A DNA stretch of 64,000 bases, taken from Firm-04 sp045642925 (GTDB lineage Bacteria > Bacillota > Clostridia > Oscillospirales > Ruminococcaceae). The notes beneath the pieces were generated by a model that was given only the letters and a program-made list of their open reading frames with translations, did no database searches and was not told the DNA's origin. The stretch is from contig JAZUJW010000065.1 of assembly GCA_045642925.1 (NCBI GenBank), positions 1 to 64,000 on the forward strand. Direction: 5' to 3'. Within the stretch, counting starts at the first letter, position 1, and each line of letters begins with the position of its first letter. The position numbers were made by a program, and so were the translations under genes. Below, in pieces: positions 43,232 to 51,419 of this stretch.

Positions 43232-44560
43232 ATGATTGATATTAACTTTTTGCAAAGCAATCCCGAAGCGGTAAAAGAAAATATCCGCAAAAAATTTCAG
43301 GATGAAAAACTGCCGCTGGTCGATGAGGTCATTGAACTGAACGCCAAGCGCAAAAAGCTCGTTGCCGCTTCCAATGAGATTCAGGCAATGCGCAATAAGC
43401 TTTCGAAGAATAACGGCACACTTTATGGCAAACTGAAAAAATGCACGGACGAAACAGAACGTGCCGCCATCCAGAAAGAAATTGATGCCAATACACAAGC
43501 AGTCAAAGACGGCGATGCTGAACTGCCCGTAATGCTGAACGAGATCTCTGAACTGGACGAGAAAATCAAAACCATTATGATGACGATCCCGAACATCATT
43601 GATGCTTCCGTGCCGATCGGCAAGGATGACAGCTGCAATGTGGAAGTGGAACGCTTCGGCGAACCCGTTGTCCCCGATTACGAAATCCCCTATCACGGTG
43701 ACATTATGACCGCACTGGGCGGACTGGATAAGGAAGCAGCAGGCCGTGTTGCTGGTGAAGGCTTCTACTACCTCATTGGCGATATTGCACGTCTGCACGA
43801 AGCGATTCTTGCATATGCAAGAGATTTCATGATCAACCACGGCTTCACCTACTGCATCCCGCCTTTCATGATTCACGGCAACATCGTCAACGGTGTTATG
43901 TCCTTCAAGGAAATGGGCGCAATGATGTATAAAATCGAAGGCGAAGATCTGTACCTCATCGGCACTTCGGAACACAGCATGATCGGCAAATACGTTGACC
44001 AGATCATTGACGAGAATGCACTGCCCCTGCAGCTGACCTCCTACTCCCCTTGCTTCCGCAAAGAAGTCGGCTCTCACGGCATAGAGGAACGCGGCATTTA
44101 CCGTGTTCACCAGTTCGAAAAGCAGGAAATGATCGTCATTTGCAAACCGGAAGAAAGCATGGAATGGTACAACAAAATGTGGAAGCTTTCGGTCGAACTG
44201 TTCCGCAGCATGAATATTCCTGTCAGACAGCTCGAATGCTGTTCCGGAGACCTTGCTGACCTGAAAGTGAAGTCCTGCGACATTGAAGCATGGAGCCCGC
44301 GTCAGAAGAAGTATTTTGAAGTATGCAGCTGTTCGAATCTTGGCGATGCACAGGCACGCCGCTTGAAGATCCGCAGCAAATTTGATGGCAGTGTACAGCT
44401 TGTTCATACGCTGAACAATACGGTTGCAGCACCACCCAGAATGCTGATTGCCTTCCTCGAAAACAACTATCAGGCTGATGGCTCTGTGGTGATTCCGGAA
44501 GTGCTTCGTCCATACATGGGCGGCAAGGAAAAGCTCGAAAAAGCAAAGAAAATTCAATAA
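43232..44560 (+). CDS. serS: Serine-tRNA ligase
   Basis: 442 residues, class II synthetase. N-terminal two-helix tRNA-binding arm (MIDINFLQSNPEAVKENI through about 110), then a catalytic domain with motif 2 SPCFRKEVGSHGIEERGIYR and HQFEKQEM, and motif 3 NNTVAAPPRMLIAFLEN. It charges tRNA-Ser in the cytoplasm. AAGGAGA precedes the ATG. Single-gene unit with a strong terminator. Confidence 0.97.
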   Translation: MIDINFLQSNPEAVKENIRKKFQDEKLPLVDEVIELNAKRKKLVAASNEIQAMRNKLSKNNGTLYGKLKKCTDETERAAIQKEIDANTQAVKDGDAELPVMLNEISELDEKIKTIMMTIPNIIDASVPIGKDDSCNVEVERFGEPVVPDYEIPYHGDIMTALGGLDKEAAGRVAGEGFYYLIGDIARLHEAILAYARDFMINHGFTYCIPPFMIHGNIVNGVMSFKEMGAMMYKIEGEDLYLIGTSEHSMIGKYVDQIIDENALPLQLTSYSPCFRKEVGSHGIEERGIYRVHQFEKQEMIVICKPEESMEWYNKMWKLSVELFRSMNIPVRQLECCSGDLADLKVKSCDIEAWSPRQKKYFEVCSCSNLGDAQARRLKIRSKFDGSVQLVHTLNNTVAAPPRMLIAFLENNYQADGSVVIPEVLRPYMGGKEKLEKAKKIQ

Positions 44561-44570
44561 TGACTCATAC

Positions 44571-44607
44571 AAAACCATGATATTCCTATCATGGTTTTGT
44601 TTTTTTT
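44571..44607 (+). terminator. Terminator of serS
   Basis: AAAACCATGATA (44571-44582) pairs perfectly with TATCATGGTTTT (44587-44598), followed by G and eight T. Confidence 0.93.
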
Positions 44608-44614
44608 CGCACAA

Positions 44615-44643
44615 AAAAGCGATTGCCGCAAAGGGCAACCGCT
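44615..44643 (-). terminator. Terminator of the tyrosine phosphatase gene
   Basis: AGCGATTGCC and GGCAACCGCT form an imperfect stem (44616-44643). On the minus strand a run of T follows. Confidence 0.6.
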
Positions 44644-44663
44644 ACGCCGAAACGCTCCTGCGT

Positions 44664-45257
44664 TCAGTGAAGTGTGCAAAACGCAGAATCATGCTGCTGA
44701 TACCATGCAAGAAAATCTTCCATATACGAAGCATTCGGCGTAATGACTTCCAGATCGACATTCGGATTCTGCGCTGCAAATGCCTCCAACTCTGCTGCAA
44801 GATTTTCTTTACTGCGCAAATAGTCTTCGATGATATACTCCTTGCTGTATCCCAGCCGCGAAAGCAAAATCGCAGATACAACGCCTGTTCTGTCTTTGCC
44901 CGCATTGCAAAAGTACATGACATTGGTCTTTGCACGCAAAATTGTGTCGATGATTTGTGTCATCACATCGTCTGCCATGCGAATATAGGATGCGGCGACA
45001 GCATCAGGCGCAGACGGCACTGCATTGCCGCCCGTCACGGGCATCATATGATATTGAAACGCATCATCATCTGCAAGCGCACAAGGCTTTTTCCGCCGTT
45101 CGGATGCTTCCCGCAGGTCAATGAGGGTTGTGATGCGGTTTGCAATCAGCCATTGCCGTTCTTCTTCCGTCAACTGATAAGGAACATCACTGCGAAGAAA
45201 ACGCAGACTGTTCGGGAGAATCGGGCGTGTATTTCTGGTGCTGTTCAAGCATTCCAT
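44664..45257 (-). CDS. Tyrosine-protein phosphatase (Y_phosphatase3 type)
   Basis: 197 residues. Signature P-loop FCNAGKDRTGVVSAI (Cys nucleophile about 117) and TTLIDLREASE upstream match the bacterial dual-specificity/phosphoinositide-type phosphatases. No signal peptide. AGGAG precedes the ATG. Stands alone between two terminators, so context says nothing on substrate; either protein phosphotyrosine or a phospholipid is possible. Confidence 0.88.
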   Translation of the reverse strand: MECLNSTRNTRPILPNSLRFLRSDVPYQLTEEERQWLIANRITTLIDLREASERRKKPCALADDDAFQYHMMPVTGGNAVPSAPDAVAASYIRMADDVMTQIIDTILRAKTNVMYFCNAGKDRTGVVSAILLSRLGYSKEYIIEDYLRSKENLAAELEAFAAQNPNVDLEVITPNASYMEDFLAWYQQHDSAFCTLH

Positions 45258-45302
45258 GTAAACGAACTCCTATTGTAATATATTTCATTCATATAACAGA
45301 AA

Positions 45303-45346
45303 ATGCGAAGTACGGAACACAGCGCCTCTGTACTTCGCATCCTTTT
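45303..45346. terminator. Bidirectional-looking terminator after rsmI
   Basis: ATGCGAAGTAC (45303-45313) pairs with GTACTTCGCAT (45330-45340). T-rich stretches follow in both directions. Confidence 0.8.
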
Positions 45347-45392
45347 TGAAAATCCATCGCAAATCGGATATCATCGGGCAAAGAAAACGTGT

Positions 45393-46223
45393 TCATTCCT
45401 CCATCAGAGCCTGATAAAGTTCCCGCTTCGAAAATGCCGACTTTCCTGCCATTTCTTTGCAGACATCTGCGGCACGTTCCCCGTTCGCAACGCGCTCCCG
45501 TATCACGTCCAGTGCTTCTTCCAGCGTCATTTCTTCTGCTGTTTCTGCTTTTGCCGCACCACTGACTACCAGCACGAATTCTCCTCGCGGCGGATTCTCT
45601 TCATAATATTCCACCGCCGCACCGATAGTCGTTTTCGTCATTTCTTCATGTATCTTCGTCAGTTCCCTGCAAATCGAAATCGAACGGTCGCCAAAATAGG
45701 CATAGAAATCCTTCAGCGTATTCAGCAGCTTATGCGGCGCTTCATAAAAGACCATCGTGCGCGTTTCATTCCGCAGTTGTTCCAGATGCGCCTGACGCGA
45801 TTTTTTCGAAACCGACAAGAAGCCTTCAAAACAGAAACGTCCCGTATCTTGTCCCGATATCGCCAGTGCGGAGATCACTGCACTCGGACCCGGCACTACC
45901 TGCATCGGGATTTGCTGCGCAATGCACTGCTGTACAAGCAGCGCTCCGGGATCGGAAATGCACGGCATTCCTGCATCCGTCACCACAGCGCAGTCCTCCC
46001 CTGCCTGTAAGCGCTCCACAATGCCGTCAATCACCGCCTGCGGACTATGTTCGTGATAACTCAACAGCGGCGTATGCAAATTAAAATGCGAAAGCAGTTT
46101 TCTTGTAACCCGCGTATCTTCTGCACAAATCACAGATACTCTCTCCAGCACTTCCAATTGCCGTGATGTCATGTCGCCCAGATTGCCAATCGGCGTTCCG
46201 ACAACATATAATGTGCCACTCAT
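45393..46223 (-). CDS. rsmI: 16S rRNA (cytidine-1402-2'-O)-methyltransferase
   Basis: 276 residues from ATG 46223 (MSGTLYVVGTPIGNLGDM), 9 bases after GGGGAGG; an upstream ATG at 46247 includes that ribosome binding site. SAM-dependent tetrapyrrole-methylase fold with SYHEHS, VTDAGMPCISDPG and VPGPSAV, all typical of RsmI. It methylates C1402 in the decoding centre. Last gene of an overlapping operon; start overlaps the trmN6 stop (ATGA). Confidence 0.95.
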   Translation of the reverse strand: MSGTLYVVGTPIGNLGDMTSRQLEVLERVSVICAEDTRVTRKLLSHFNLHTPLLSYHEHSPQAVIDGIVERLQAGEDCAVVTDAGMPCISDPGALLVQQCIAQQIPMQVVPGPSAVISALAISGQDTGRFCFEGFLSVSKKSRQAHLEQLRNETRTMVFYEAPHKLLNTLKDFYAYFGDRSISICRELTKIHEEMTKTTIGAAVEYYEENPPRGEFVLVVSGAAKAETAEEMTLEEALDVIRERVANGERAADVCKEMAGKSAFSKRELYQALMEE

Positions 46224-46945
46224 ACATAGTCCTCCCCAAAATGACATATCTGCGCTGCTTCTGATGTCATGTCATTGCCGTCACGCACAAACAGCGGCGG
46301 CTCGATGCGCAGAAACGACTTCGCATTCTTCATGCCTTCCATCAAAAACAGCCACGGCTCCGACTGCGGTGTTTTGCTTACCATCCGCAGCCGTTTCGGT
46401 TCGATTTGATGCGCACGCATTGCACATACCACATCCGCAAGCCGTTCCGGACGGCAGCACAGGCAAAACCGACCATGAAATTTCAGCAGCTTCGATGCCG
46501 CTTCACAAATGTCATCTATTCCGCAAGCCACTTCATGCCGCGCAATCTGATGCGCCGTTTGCTCCGACAAAATGCCTGCACCATTCGCTTTATACGGTGG
46601 GTTGCAGGTCACAAGGTCAAGCTGATGGATGGGTGCGCCCTCCCACAGCTCGCACAGGTCTGCACAAATCGGATGAATCACGGGTGAATGCGTACATTTC
46701 GCAAGTCCAAGCTGTAATTGTTCGATGGCTTCGGGCTGAATGTCTACCGCAAAAATCTCCTTCGGCGGACGGCTTCTCTGCATCAGCAGCGGAATGATAC
46801 CGCAGCCTGTTCCCAAATCGCAAACCCTGTCTTTCTGATGATAGCGGGAAAATCCCGTCAGCAAAAAGGCATCTGTTCCGAATGTATGCACATCACTGCG
46901 GCATACATACAGTCCTTCTGCCAGATTTTCATATTCCAAACTCAT
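46220..46945 (-). CDS. trmN6: tRNA1(Val) (adenine-37-N6)-methyltransferase-like
   Basis: 241 residues. Class I methyltransferase with VCDLGTGCGIIPLLMQ (SAM loop, about 43) and the adenine-N6 motif NPPY in LVTCNPPYKANG (about 118). Fits the YfiC/TrmN6 family, which modifies A37 of a valine tRNA. It commonly precedes rsmI in Firmicutes. Its start overlaps the DUF3048 stop. Confidence 0.88.
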   Translation of the reverse strand: MSLEYENLAEGLYVCRSDVHTFGTDAFLLTGFSRYHQKDRVCDLGTGCGIIPLLMQRSRPPKEIFAVDIQPEAIEQLQLGLAKCTHSPVIHPICADLCELWEGAPIHQLDLVTCNPPYKANGAGILSEQTAHQIARHEVACGIDDICEAASKLLKFHGRFCLCCRPERLADVVCAMRAHQIEPKRLRMVSKTPQSEPWLFLMEGMKNAKSFLRIEPPLFVRDGNDMTSEAAQICHFGEDYV

Positions 46946-48072
46946 TCATACCATTCCAGTTTCTGATTGCTGCCAATCAACGCGATATAGCTTTTGCCCG
47001 CATTGACAAGCAATTCACTGCCATCCTCTGCGTAAAACCGCAAAGGTTCTGCATCGCCTGTTTTCTTCCAAGTAATGGGCTGCCTTGCGCCCGCAGATAA
47101 ATAGAATCCCGCACCGCCGTCCAGCGCAATGTCCATATGGTACTTGTCTTCCCGCTGCTTGACGGTCGTTTGCAGCACAAAAACATTGGTAAACCCAAGC
47201 TGCACATTCGCCGCACTGTCCATATGCGGTGCGCCATTATGCTGTTTCAGATACGTTTTACTCGCATCATCATAGGTAAAGGTACTCCAATAGGGTGTCG
47301 AAAAATGCAGCACCGCTTCATGGCAAGGTTCTCCTGTCGCAACACACGCCGTTGGTGCGCGGAAAGAAAATGCACTGCCCCTATCGGTTGTGGTACGGAA
47401 ACCGTATTTTGCAAAGGCATCCGGCAATTTGCTGCCGTCCAGATAGCCTGTGTGTTCTGATGCATATTCCGCAAGTCTTGCTTCGTCACGGAAAAAGCAT
47501 ACCTGCCAGCCATTTATGCCGCCGTCCAGACGGTCAATGCCAAGGCGTTTCAGCGTATCCGCCGCGATGGTCTGGTCTGTGCCCCAATGACAATAGACAG
47601 CATCCATACCGTTTGCCAGCAGCGGATAGTAATAACGGCAGCTTCGCACCGAACAGATGCTCGGCACGTTCTCATAGTCCGCATAGACCGCCATCAACCG
47701 CGTAATACCCGCTTCTACGACCATTTCATAAATAATATCTGCTGCCGCGATACCATATTGCGGCAAAGAAGCCGTCACATTGTTCACCATGACGGCTACG
47801 GGACGATGTCCCTGTGCTGCTTCTGAAAATCCCAATGTGCCTGTCAGAGGATTGATTCCCGCTGCTATCGTCGTGGTTGTCATTGTGGTCGTTGTTTCTG
47901 TTGTATCAGTGGTTGGCTTGGTCGTCATTCTTGCTGTCACGGTCATCACCGCAGTTGTTTCGGCAAATGTGGTTTCTTGTGCAGAAGATTCTTTTGGAGA
48001 CTGCACATTGCAGGCGGTCAGCAACAGTGCCGACAGTCCTGCGCACAGCCATCCAGTCCTCCAAAGTTTCAT
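46942..48072 (-). CDS. DUF3048 (YerB-like) lipoprotein
   Basis: 376 residues. Lipoprotein signal ending LLTAC (Cys about 21), a Thr-rich linker (about 35-75), then the DUF3048 core: AAQGHRPVAVMVNN, PQYGIAAADIIYE, SICSVRSCRYYY, and C-terminal TYDDASKTYLKQHNGAPHMD. Function unknown; YerB relatives are exported. It lies in the middle of an RNA-modification operon, which is not explained by what is known of the family. Confidence 0.9.
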   Translation of the reverse strand: MKLWRTGWLCAGLSALLLTACNVQSPKESSAQETTFAETTAVMTVTARMTTKPTTDTTETTTTMTTTTIAAGINPLTGTLGFSEAAQGHRPVAVMVNNVTASLPQYGIAAADIIYEMVVEAGITRLMAVYADYENVPSICSVRSCRYYYPLLANGMDAVYCHWGTDQTIAADTLKRLGIDRLDGGINGWQVCFFRDEARLAEYASEHTGYLDGSKLPDAFAKYGFRTTTDRGSAFSFRAPTACVATGEPCHEAVLHFSTPYWSTFTYDDASKTYLKQHNGAPHMDSAANVQLGFTNVFVLQTTVKQREDKYHMDIALDGGAGFYLSAGARQPITWKKTGDAEPLRFYAEDGSELLVNAGKSYIALIGSNQKLEWYE

Positions 48073-48090
48073 GTGCGCCTTTCCGAGTAA

Positions 48091-49017
48091 TTAATCAAAC
48101 AATCCCATGGATAAATAATGTTCCCCGTTATCAGGCAGGAGCGCAATGACTTGTTTTCCTGCATATTCAGGCATTTTTCCGATTTTGCACGCGGCTGCCA
48201 ATGCAGCGCCGCCGGAAATGCCGATCAAAATGCCTTCCAGCTTTGCAACCGCTTTGCACGCAGCAAATGCTTCCTCATCGGTAATCGGGAAATATGCATC
48301 GCAAACGGCAGTATCCATCGTGTCGGGAATGAATCCCGCACCAATGCCCTGCAAACCATGTGCGCCTGCCTTACCGCCCGAAAGTACCGCCGAATTTTTC
48401 GGTTCGACTGCCGCAATATAGACATTCGGATTCTGTTGTTTCAGGTAGCGTCCGACACCGCTGACCGTACCGCCCGTACCTGCACCCGCAACAAATGCCG
48501 CAACCTGCCCATCTGTATCTTCCCAGATTTCAGGGCCTGTGGTGCGAAAATGCGCGTCAGGGTTGGCAGGATTGACAAACTGTCCCGGAATCACAGAACC
48601 TTCGATTTCCTTTTGCAGGGCTTCTGCTTTGGCAATCGCGCCTGCCATGCCGAGTGCACCTTCCGTCAGCACCAATTCCGCACCATGCGCCGTCAAAAGC
48701 TGTCTGCGCTCCATGCTCATGGTATCGGGCATTGTCAGAATCACGCGCAAATCATACATCGGTGCTGCCGCCGCAAGTCCGATGCCCGTATTGCCGCTGG
48801 TCGGTTCAATGATGGTGCCGCCGCGTTTCAGCAGACCGCGTGCCATCATATCTTCCAGCATGGAAACCGCTGCACGGTCTTTCACACTGCCCGCAGGATT
48901 ATACACTTCCAGCTTGGCAATCAGCTTTGCCTGTACGCCCATTTCTTTCTCATAGCGTTCCAGATGCAGCAGCGGTGTATGACCGCAAAGTTCCGCAAAA
49001 TTCTCGTAAATCTTCAT
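48091..49017 (-). CDS. cysK: Cysteine synthase A
   Basis: 308 residues, PLP enzyme that makes cysteine from O-acetylserine and sulfide. PLP lysine in NPAGSVKDRAA (about 45), substrate loop TSGNTGIGLA, PLP phosphate loop GAGTGGTVSG and IGISGGAALA. Start overlaps the tsaD stop (ATGA). In this operon it could supply cysteine for sulfur transfer to TtcA; that link is inference. Confidence 0.96.
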   Translation of the reverse strand: MKIYENFAELCGHTPLLHLERYEKEMGVQAKLIAKLEVYNPAGSVKDRAAVSMLEDMMARGLLKRGGTIIEPTSGNTGIGLAAAAPMYDLRVILTMPDTMSMERRQLLTAHGAELVLTEGALGMAGAIAKAEALQKEIEGSVIPGQFVNPANPDAHFRTTGPEIWEDTDGQVAAFVAGAGTGGTVSGVGRYLKQQNPNVYIAAVEPKNSAVLSGGKAGAHGLQGIGAGFIPDTMDTAVCDAYFPITDEEAFAACKAVAKLEGILIGISGGAALAAACKIGKMPEYAGKQVIALLPDNGEHYLSMGLFD

Positions 49018-50057
49018 AAAGAGAATGTCCCTTCTTTCCAGTTGACGGATTCGCCGTGGAGTTCTTTGGATGCCATCGCATTCAGACTTTCATCAGCGGT
49101 AATGCCCGCCATGAAATTGTAATATCCCTGACTTGCAATCATCGCGGCATTATCTCCGCAGAGTGCAATGGTCGGCATATACAGCGTCATGCCGTTTGCC
49201 TCACAGGCTGCCGCCAGCGTATTGCGCACACCCGAATTTGCCGAAACACCGCCTGAAAGGGCAATCGTCTGATAGCCGAATGCCTTTGCCGCCGCAATGG
49301 TTTTTTCCGTCACAGCATCCGCAATGGATTGCTGCAACGCCGCCGCCAAATCCTGACGGTTGATTTCCGTACCGCACTGTTCAGCATGATGCAGCAGATT
49401 GACCACATAGGTCTTCAGTCCCGAAAAACTGAAATCATACGGATTTCCGTCCATTTTTGCTTTCGGCAGTTTGAATGTCGCCGCATTGCCGCACTGTGCC
49501 GCCTTGTCAACGTGCAATCCGCCCGGATACGGAAATCCCATCGCACGCGCACATTTGTCAAAGCATTCCCCTGCTGCATCATCGCGTGTTCTGCCGATGG
49601 TCTGAAACGTGGTGTAGTCGGTCACTGCCGCGATTCTGGTATGTCCGCCGCTGACAATAATGCCCAGATACGGCGGTTTCAAATCAGGATGCAGCAAATA
49701 ATTTGCCGCTGCGTGTCCTTCGGTATGGTGTACGGGAATCAGCGGTTTATTGGCAGCAAGTGCGAGCCCTTTCGCAAAGCTGACACCGACCAGCAGTGCG
49801 CCGATGAGTCCCGGTGCAAACGTCACCGCAATGCCGTCCACATCCGCAATGGTCATCTTTGCATCGGCAAGCGCCTGTTCGACCACAGGAAGAATATTCT
49901 CCAAATGACGGCGTGATGCCAGTTCCGGCACAACGCCGCCATATTTTTTGTGTTCATCCGCCTGCGATGCGATGACATTTGACAGAATAATTCTGCCGTC
50001 CTCGACAACCGATGCCGCCGTTTCATCGCAGGAACTTTCAATTCCGAGAATCCGCAT
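49014..50057 (-). CDS. tsaD: tRNA N6-threonylcarbamoyladenosine synthase subunit TsaD
   Basis: 347 residues, usual length. ASKHA-fold hallmarks GIESSCDETA at the N-terminus, metal-binding HHTEGHAAANYL (about 110), YPGGLHVDK and the C-terminal SGGVSANSGVRN. It completes t6A37 on ANN-decoding tRNAs together with TsaB, TsaC and TsaE, none of which is in the window. Start overlaps the ttcA stop (TAATG). Confidence 0.97.
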   Translation of the reverse strand: MRILGIESSCDETAASVVEDGRIILSNVIASQADEHKKYGGVVPELASRRHLENILPVVEQALADAKMTIADVDGIAVTFAPGLIGALLVGVSFAKGLALAANKPLIPVHHTEGHAAANYLLHPDLKPPYLGIIVSGGHTRIAAVTDYTTFQTIGRTRDDAAGECFDKCARAMGFPYPGGLHVDKAAQCGNAATFKLPKAKMDGNPYDFSFSGLKTYVVNLLHHAEQCGTEINRQDLAAALQQSIADAVTEKTIAAAKAFGYQTIALSGGVSANSGVRNTLAAACEANGMTLYMPTIALCGDNAAMIASQGYYNFMAGITADESLNAMASKELHGESVNWKEGTFSL

Positions 50058-50881
50058 TACGATTCCTCTCCTGACTGTTTTTTCATGACTTCCTCCAGCA
50101 TATGAAAGCGTTCCGCTTTGCCGTTGGTAGAGGGGTCATCCATTGATAAATTACGCTGATACGTTTTTCCGCCCCAGCCGTCCACGTTTGCGCGCCGCAT
50201 AGCGCCAAACACGCGCGTTTTGAAGCCGCCGTCCATGCGTTCACGTTCCCGAATAAAGTTTTTCATTTCTTCACGGGATGTGTGCCCGTCCACAGGACAG
50301 CGCGACCGCACCACGACCGGCACATTTTGCTTTGCCGCATGAATAATATCGCGTTCAGGCGCAAAACTCAGCGGACGAATCAGCGTCAGGTCTTTGCGTG
50401 ACAAATAGGATTTCGGCGCATAGCATCCGATTCTTCCCTCAATGAACAGATTCATCAGAAAGGTTTCGATCGCATCATCATTATGATGTCCCAGTGCAAG
50501 CTTATTGCAGCCGAATTCTTTTGCAGTGTCATGCAAAGCACCGCGCCGCATTTTTGCACAAAGGCTGCACGGATGTGCCTCCTTGCGGACATCGAACACG
50601 ATTTTTCCGATTTCTGTCGGAATCAGGTGATATTCGATGCCAAGCTGTTCGCAGTACTCCGCCACGGGAGAATAGTCCGTTGGAATGCCGCCAAACTGCG
50701 GGTCAAGGGTAATCCCGACCAGTTCATAATCCAGCAGTCCGAACCGCTGAAAGTCATGCAGTGCCGTCAGCAGGACAAGACTGTCCTTTCCGCCTGAAAT
50801 GCCGACCGCAATTCTGTCACCATTTTGAATCAAGTCAAATTCCTGCACCGCACGGCGCAGATAGCCCAGTATCTTCTGCAT
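50057..50881 (-). CDS. ttcA: TtcA-family tRNA 2-thiocytidine synthase
   Basis: 274 residues. PP-loop ATPase motif ISGGKDSLVLL (about 29), the paired cysteines of HPCSLCAKMRRG (about 102) and a third Cys in RSRCPVDGHTSREEM (about 196), the pattern that binds the iron-sulfur cluster in TtcA. GHHNDDAIETF is also typical. It thiolates C32 of some tRNAs. First gene of the six-gene overlapping operon. Similar PP-loop proteins of other substrate range (TtuA-like) exist, so the exact position is not certain. Confidence 0.9.
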   Translation of the reverse strand: MQKILGYLRRAVQEFDLIQNGDRIAVGISGGKDSLVLLTALHDFQRFGLLDYELVGITLDPQFGGIPTDYSPVAEYCEQLGIEYHLIPTEIGKIVFDVRKEAHPCSLCAKMRRGALHDTAKEFGCNKLALGHHNDDAIETFLMNLFIEGRIGCYAPKSYLSRKDLTLIRPLSFAPERDIIHAAKQNVPVVVRSRCPVDGHTSREEMKNFIRERERMDGGFKTRVFGAMRRANVDGWGGKTYQRNLSMDDPSTNGKAERFHMLEEVMKKQSGEES

Positions 50882-50904
50882 ATTCCATACTCCCGTATCA
50901 TTCC

Positions 50905-50943
50905 AATAAAAAACGGGATGCGCCGATGTAAGCCATCCCGTTT
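50905..50943 (-). terminator. Terminator of the Cys-rich peptide gene
   Basis: AAACGGGATG (50911-50920) pairs with CATCCCGTTT (50934-50943). On the minus strand TTTTATT follows. Confidence 0.88.
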
Positions 50944-50964
50944 ATTGCATAGTGTTTGCAGAAC

Positions 50965-51294
50965 TTATTCTGCCTTATCCGTGTTTTCTTCCGTCTTTTC
51001 AGCTTCTGCTTCCGCAGCAGGAGCTTCTTCGGCAGGAGCTTCTGCTTTTTCCTCATCGGCAGACGGAGAAACTGCTTCTGCGACTTCCTCATCCTCCTCA
51101 GGAATCCGAACATCGAGATTATCGTCACAAACACCGCAGACGTTGCAGCTATCGCAGCAGCACATATCGTCTTCTTCCATATCGCCTGCATCGTAGTGGC
51201 AGCATTCTTCTTCTTTCCGTTTCAGCAGCACCAACAGTGCAGCCGTACCTGCGGCAGCCGCCGCAATCAATGCAAGTGCAGTCAATTTTTTCAT
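50965..51294 (-). CDS. Membrane-anchored Cys-rich acidic peptide
   Basis: 109 residues. One N-terminal hydrophobic segment (about 4-24) followed by KRKEEE, so the C-terminus may lie on either side of the membrane. Residues 31-57 hold eight cysteines (CCH...MCCCDSCNVCGVC), and the remaining 50 residues are Glu/Ala-rich. The cysteine cluster looks metal-binding, but no known zinc-ribbon or ferredoxin spacing fits fully. GAGG precedes the ATG and a terminator follows, so this is a real single-gene unit. Family unknown. Confidence 0.75.
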   Translation of the reverse strand: MKKLTALALIAAAAAGTAALLVLLKRKEEECCHYDAGDMEEDDMCCCDSCNVCGVCDDNLDVRIPEEDEEVAEAVSPSADEEKAEAPAEEAPAAEAEAEKTEENTDKAE

Positions 51295-51419
51295 ACTACT
51301 ACCTCATTTCTCCGCATCATTGAATATATTATCATTTGATACATTAGCAATTATCAGATCCCGTTCATGCGGCGAACAAAATCTTTATATTGTTATTATA
51401 CCACAGTTCCCATAAAATT

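Noticed and set aside
43007..44638. 543-residue minus-strand open frame
   Set aside because: Antisense to serS and the anti-sigma gene; no domain, and serS is certain.
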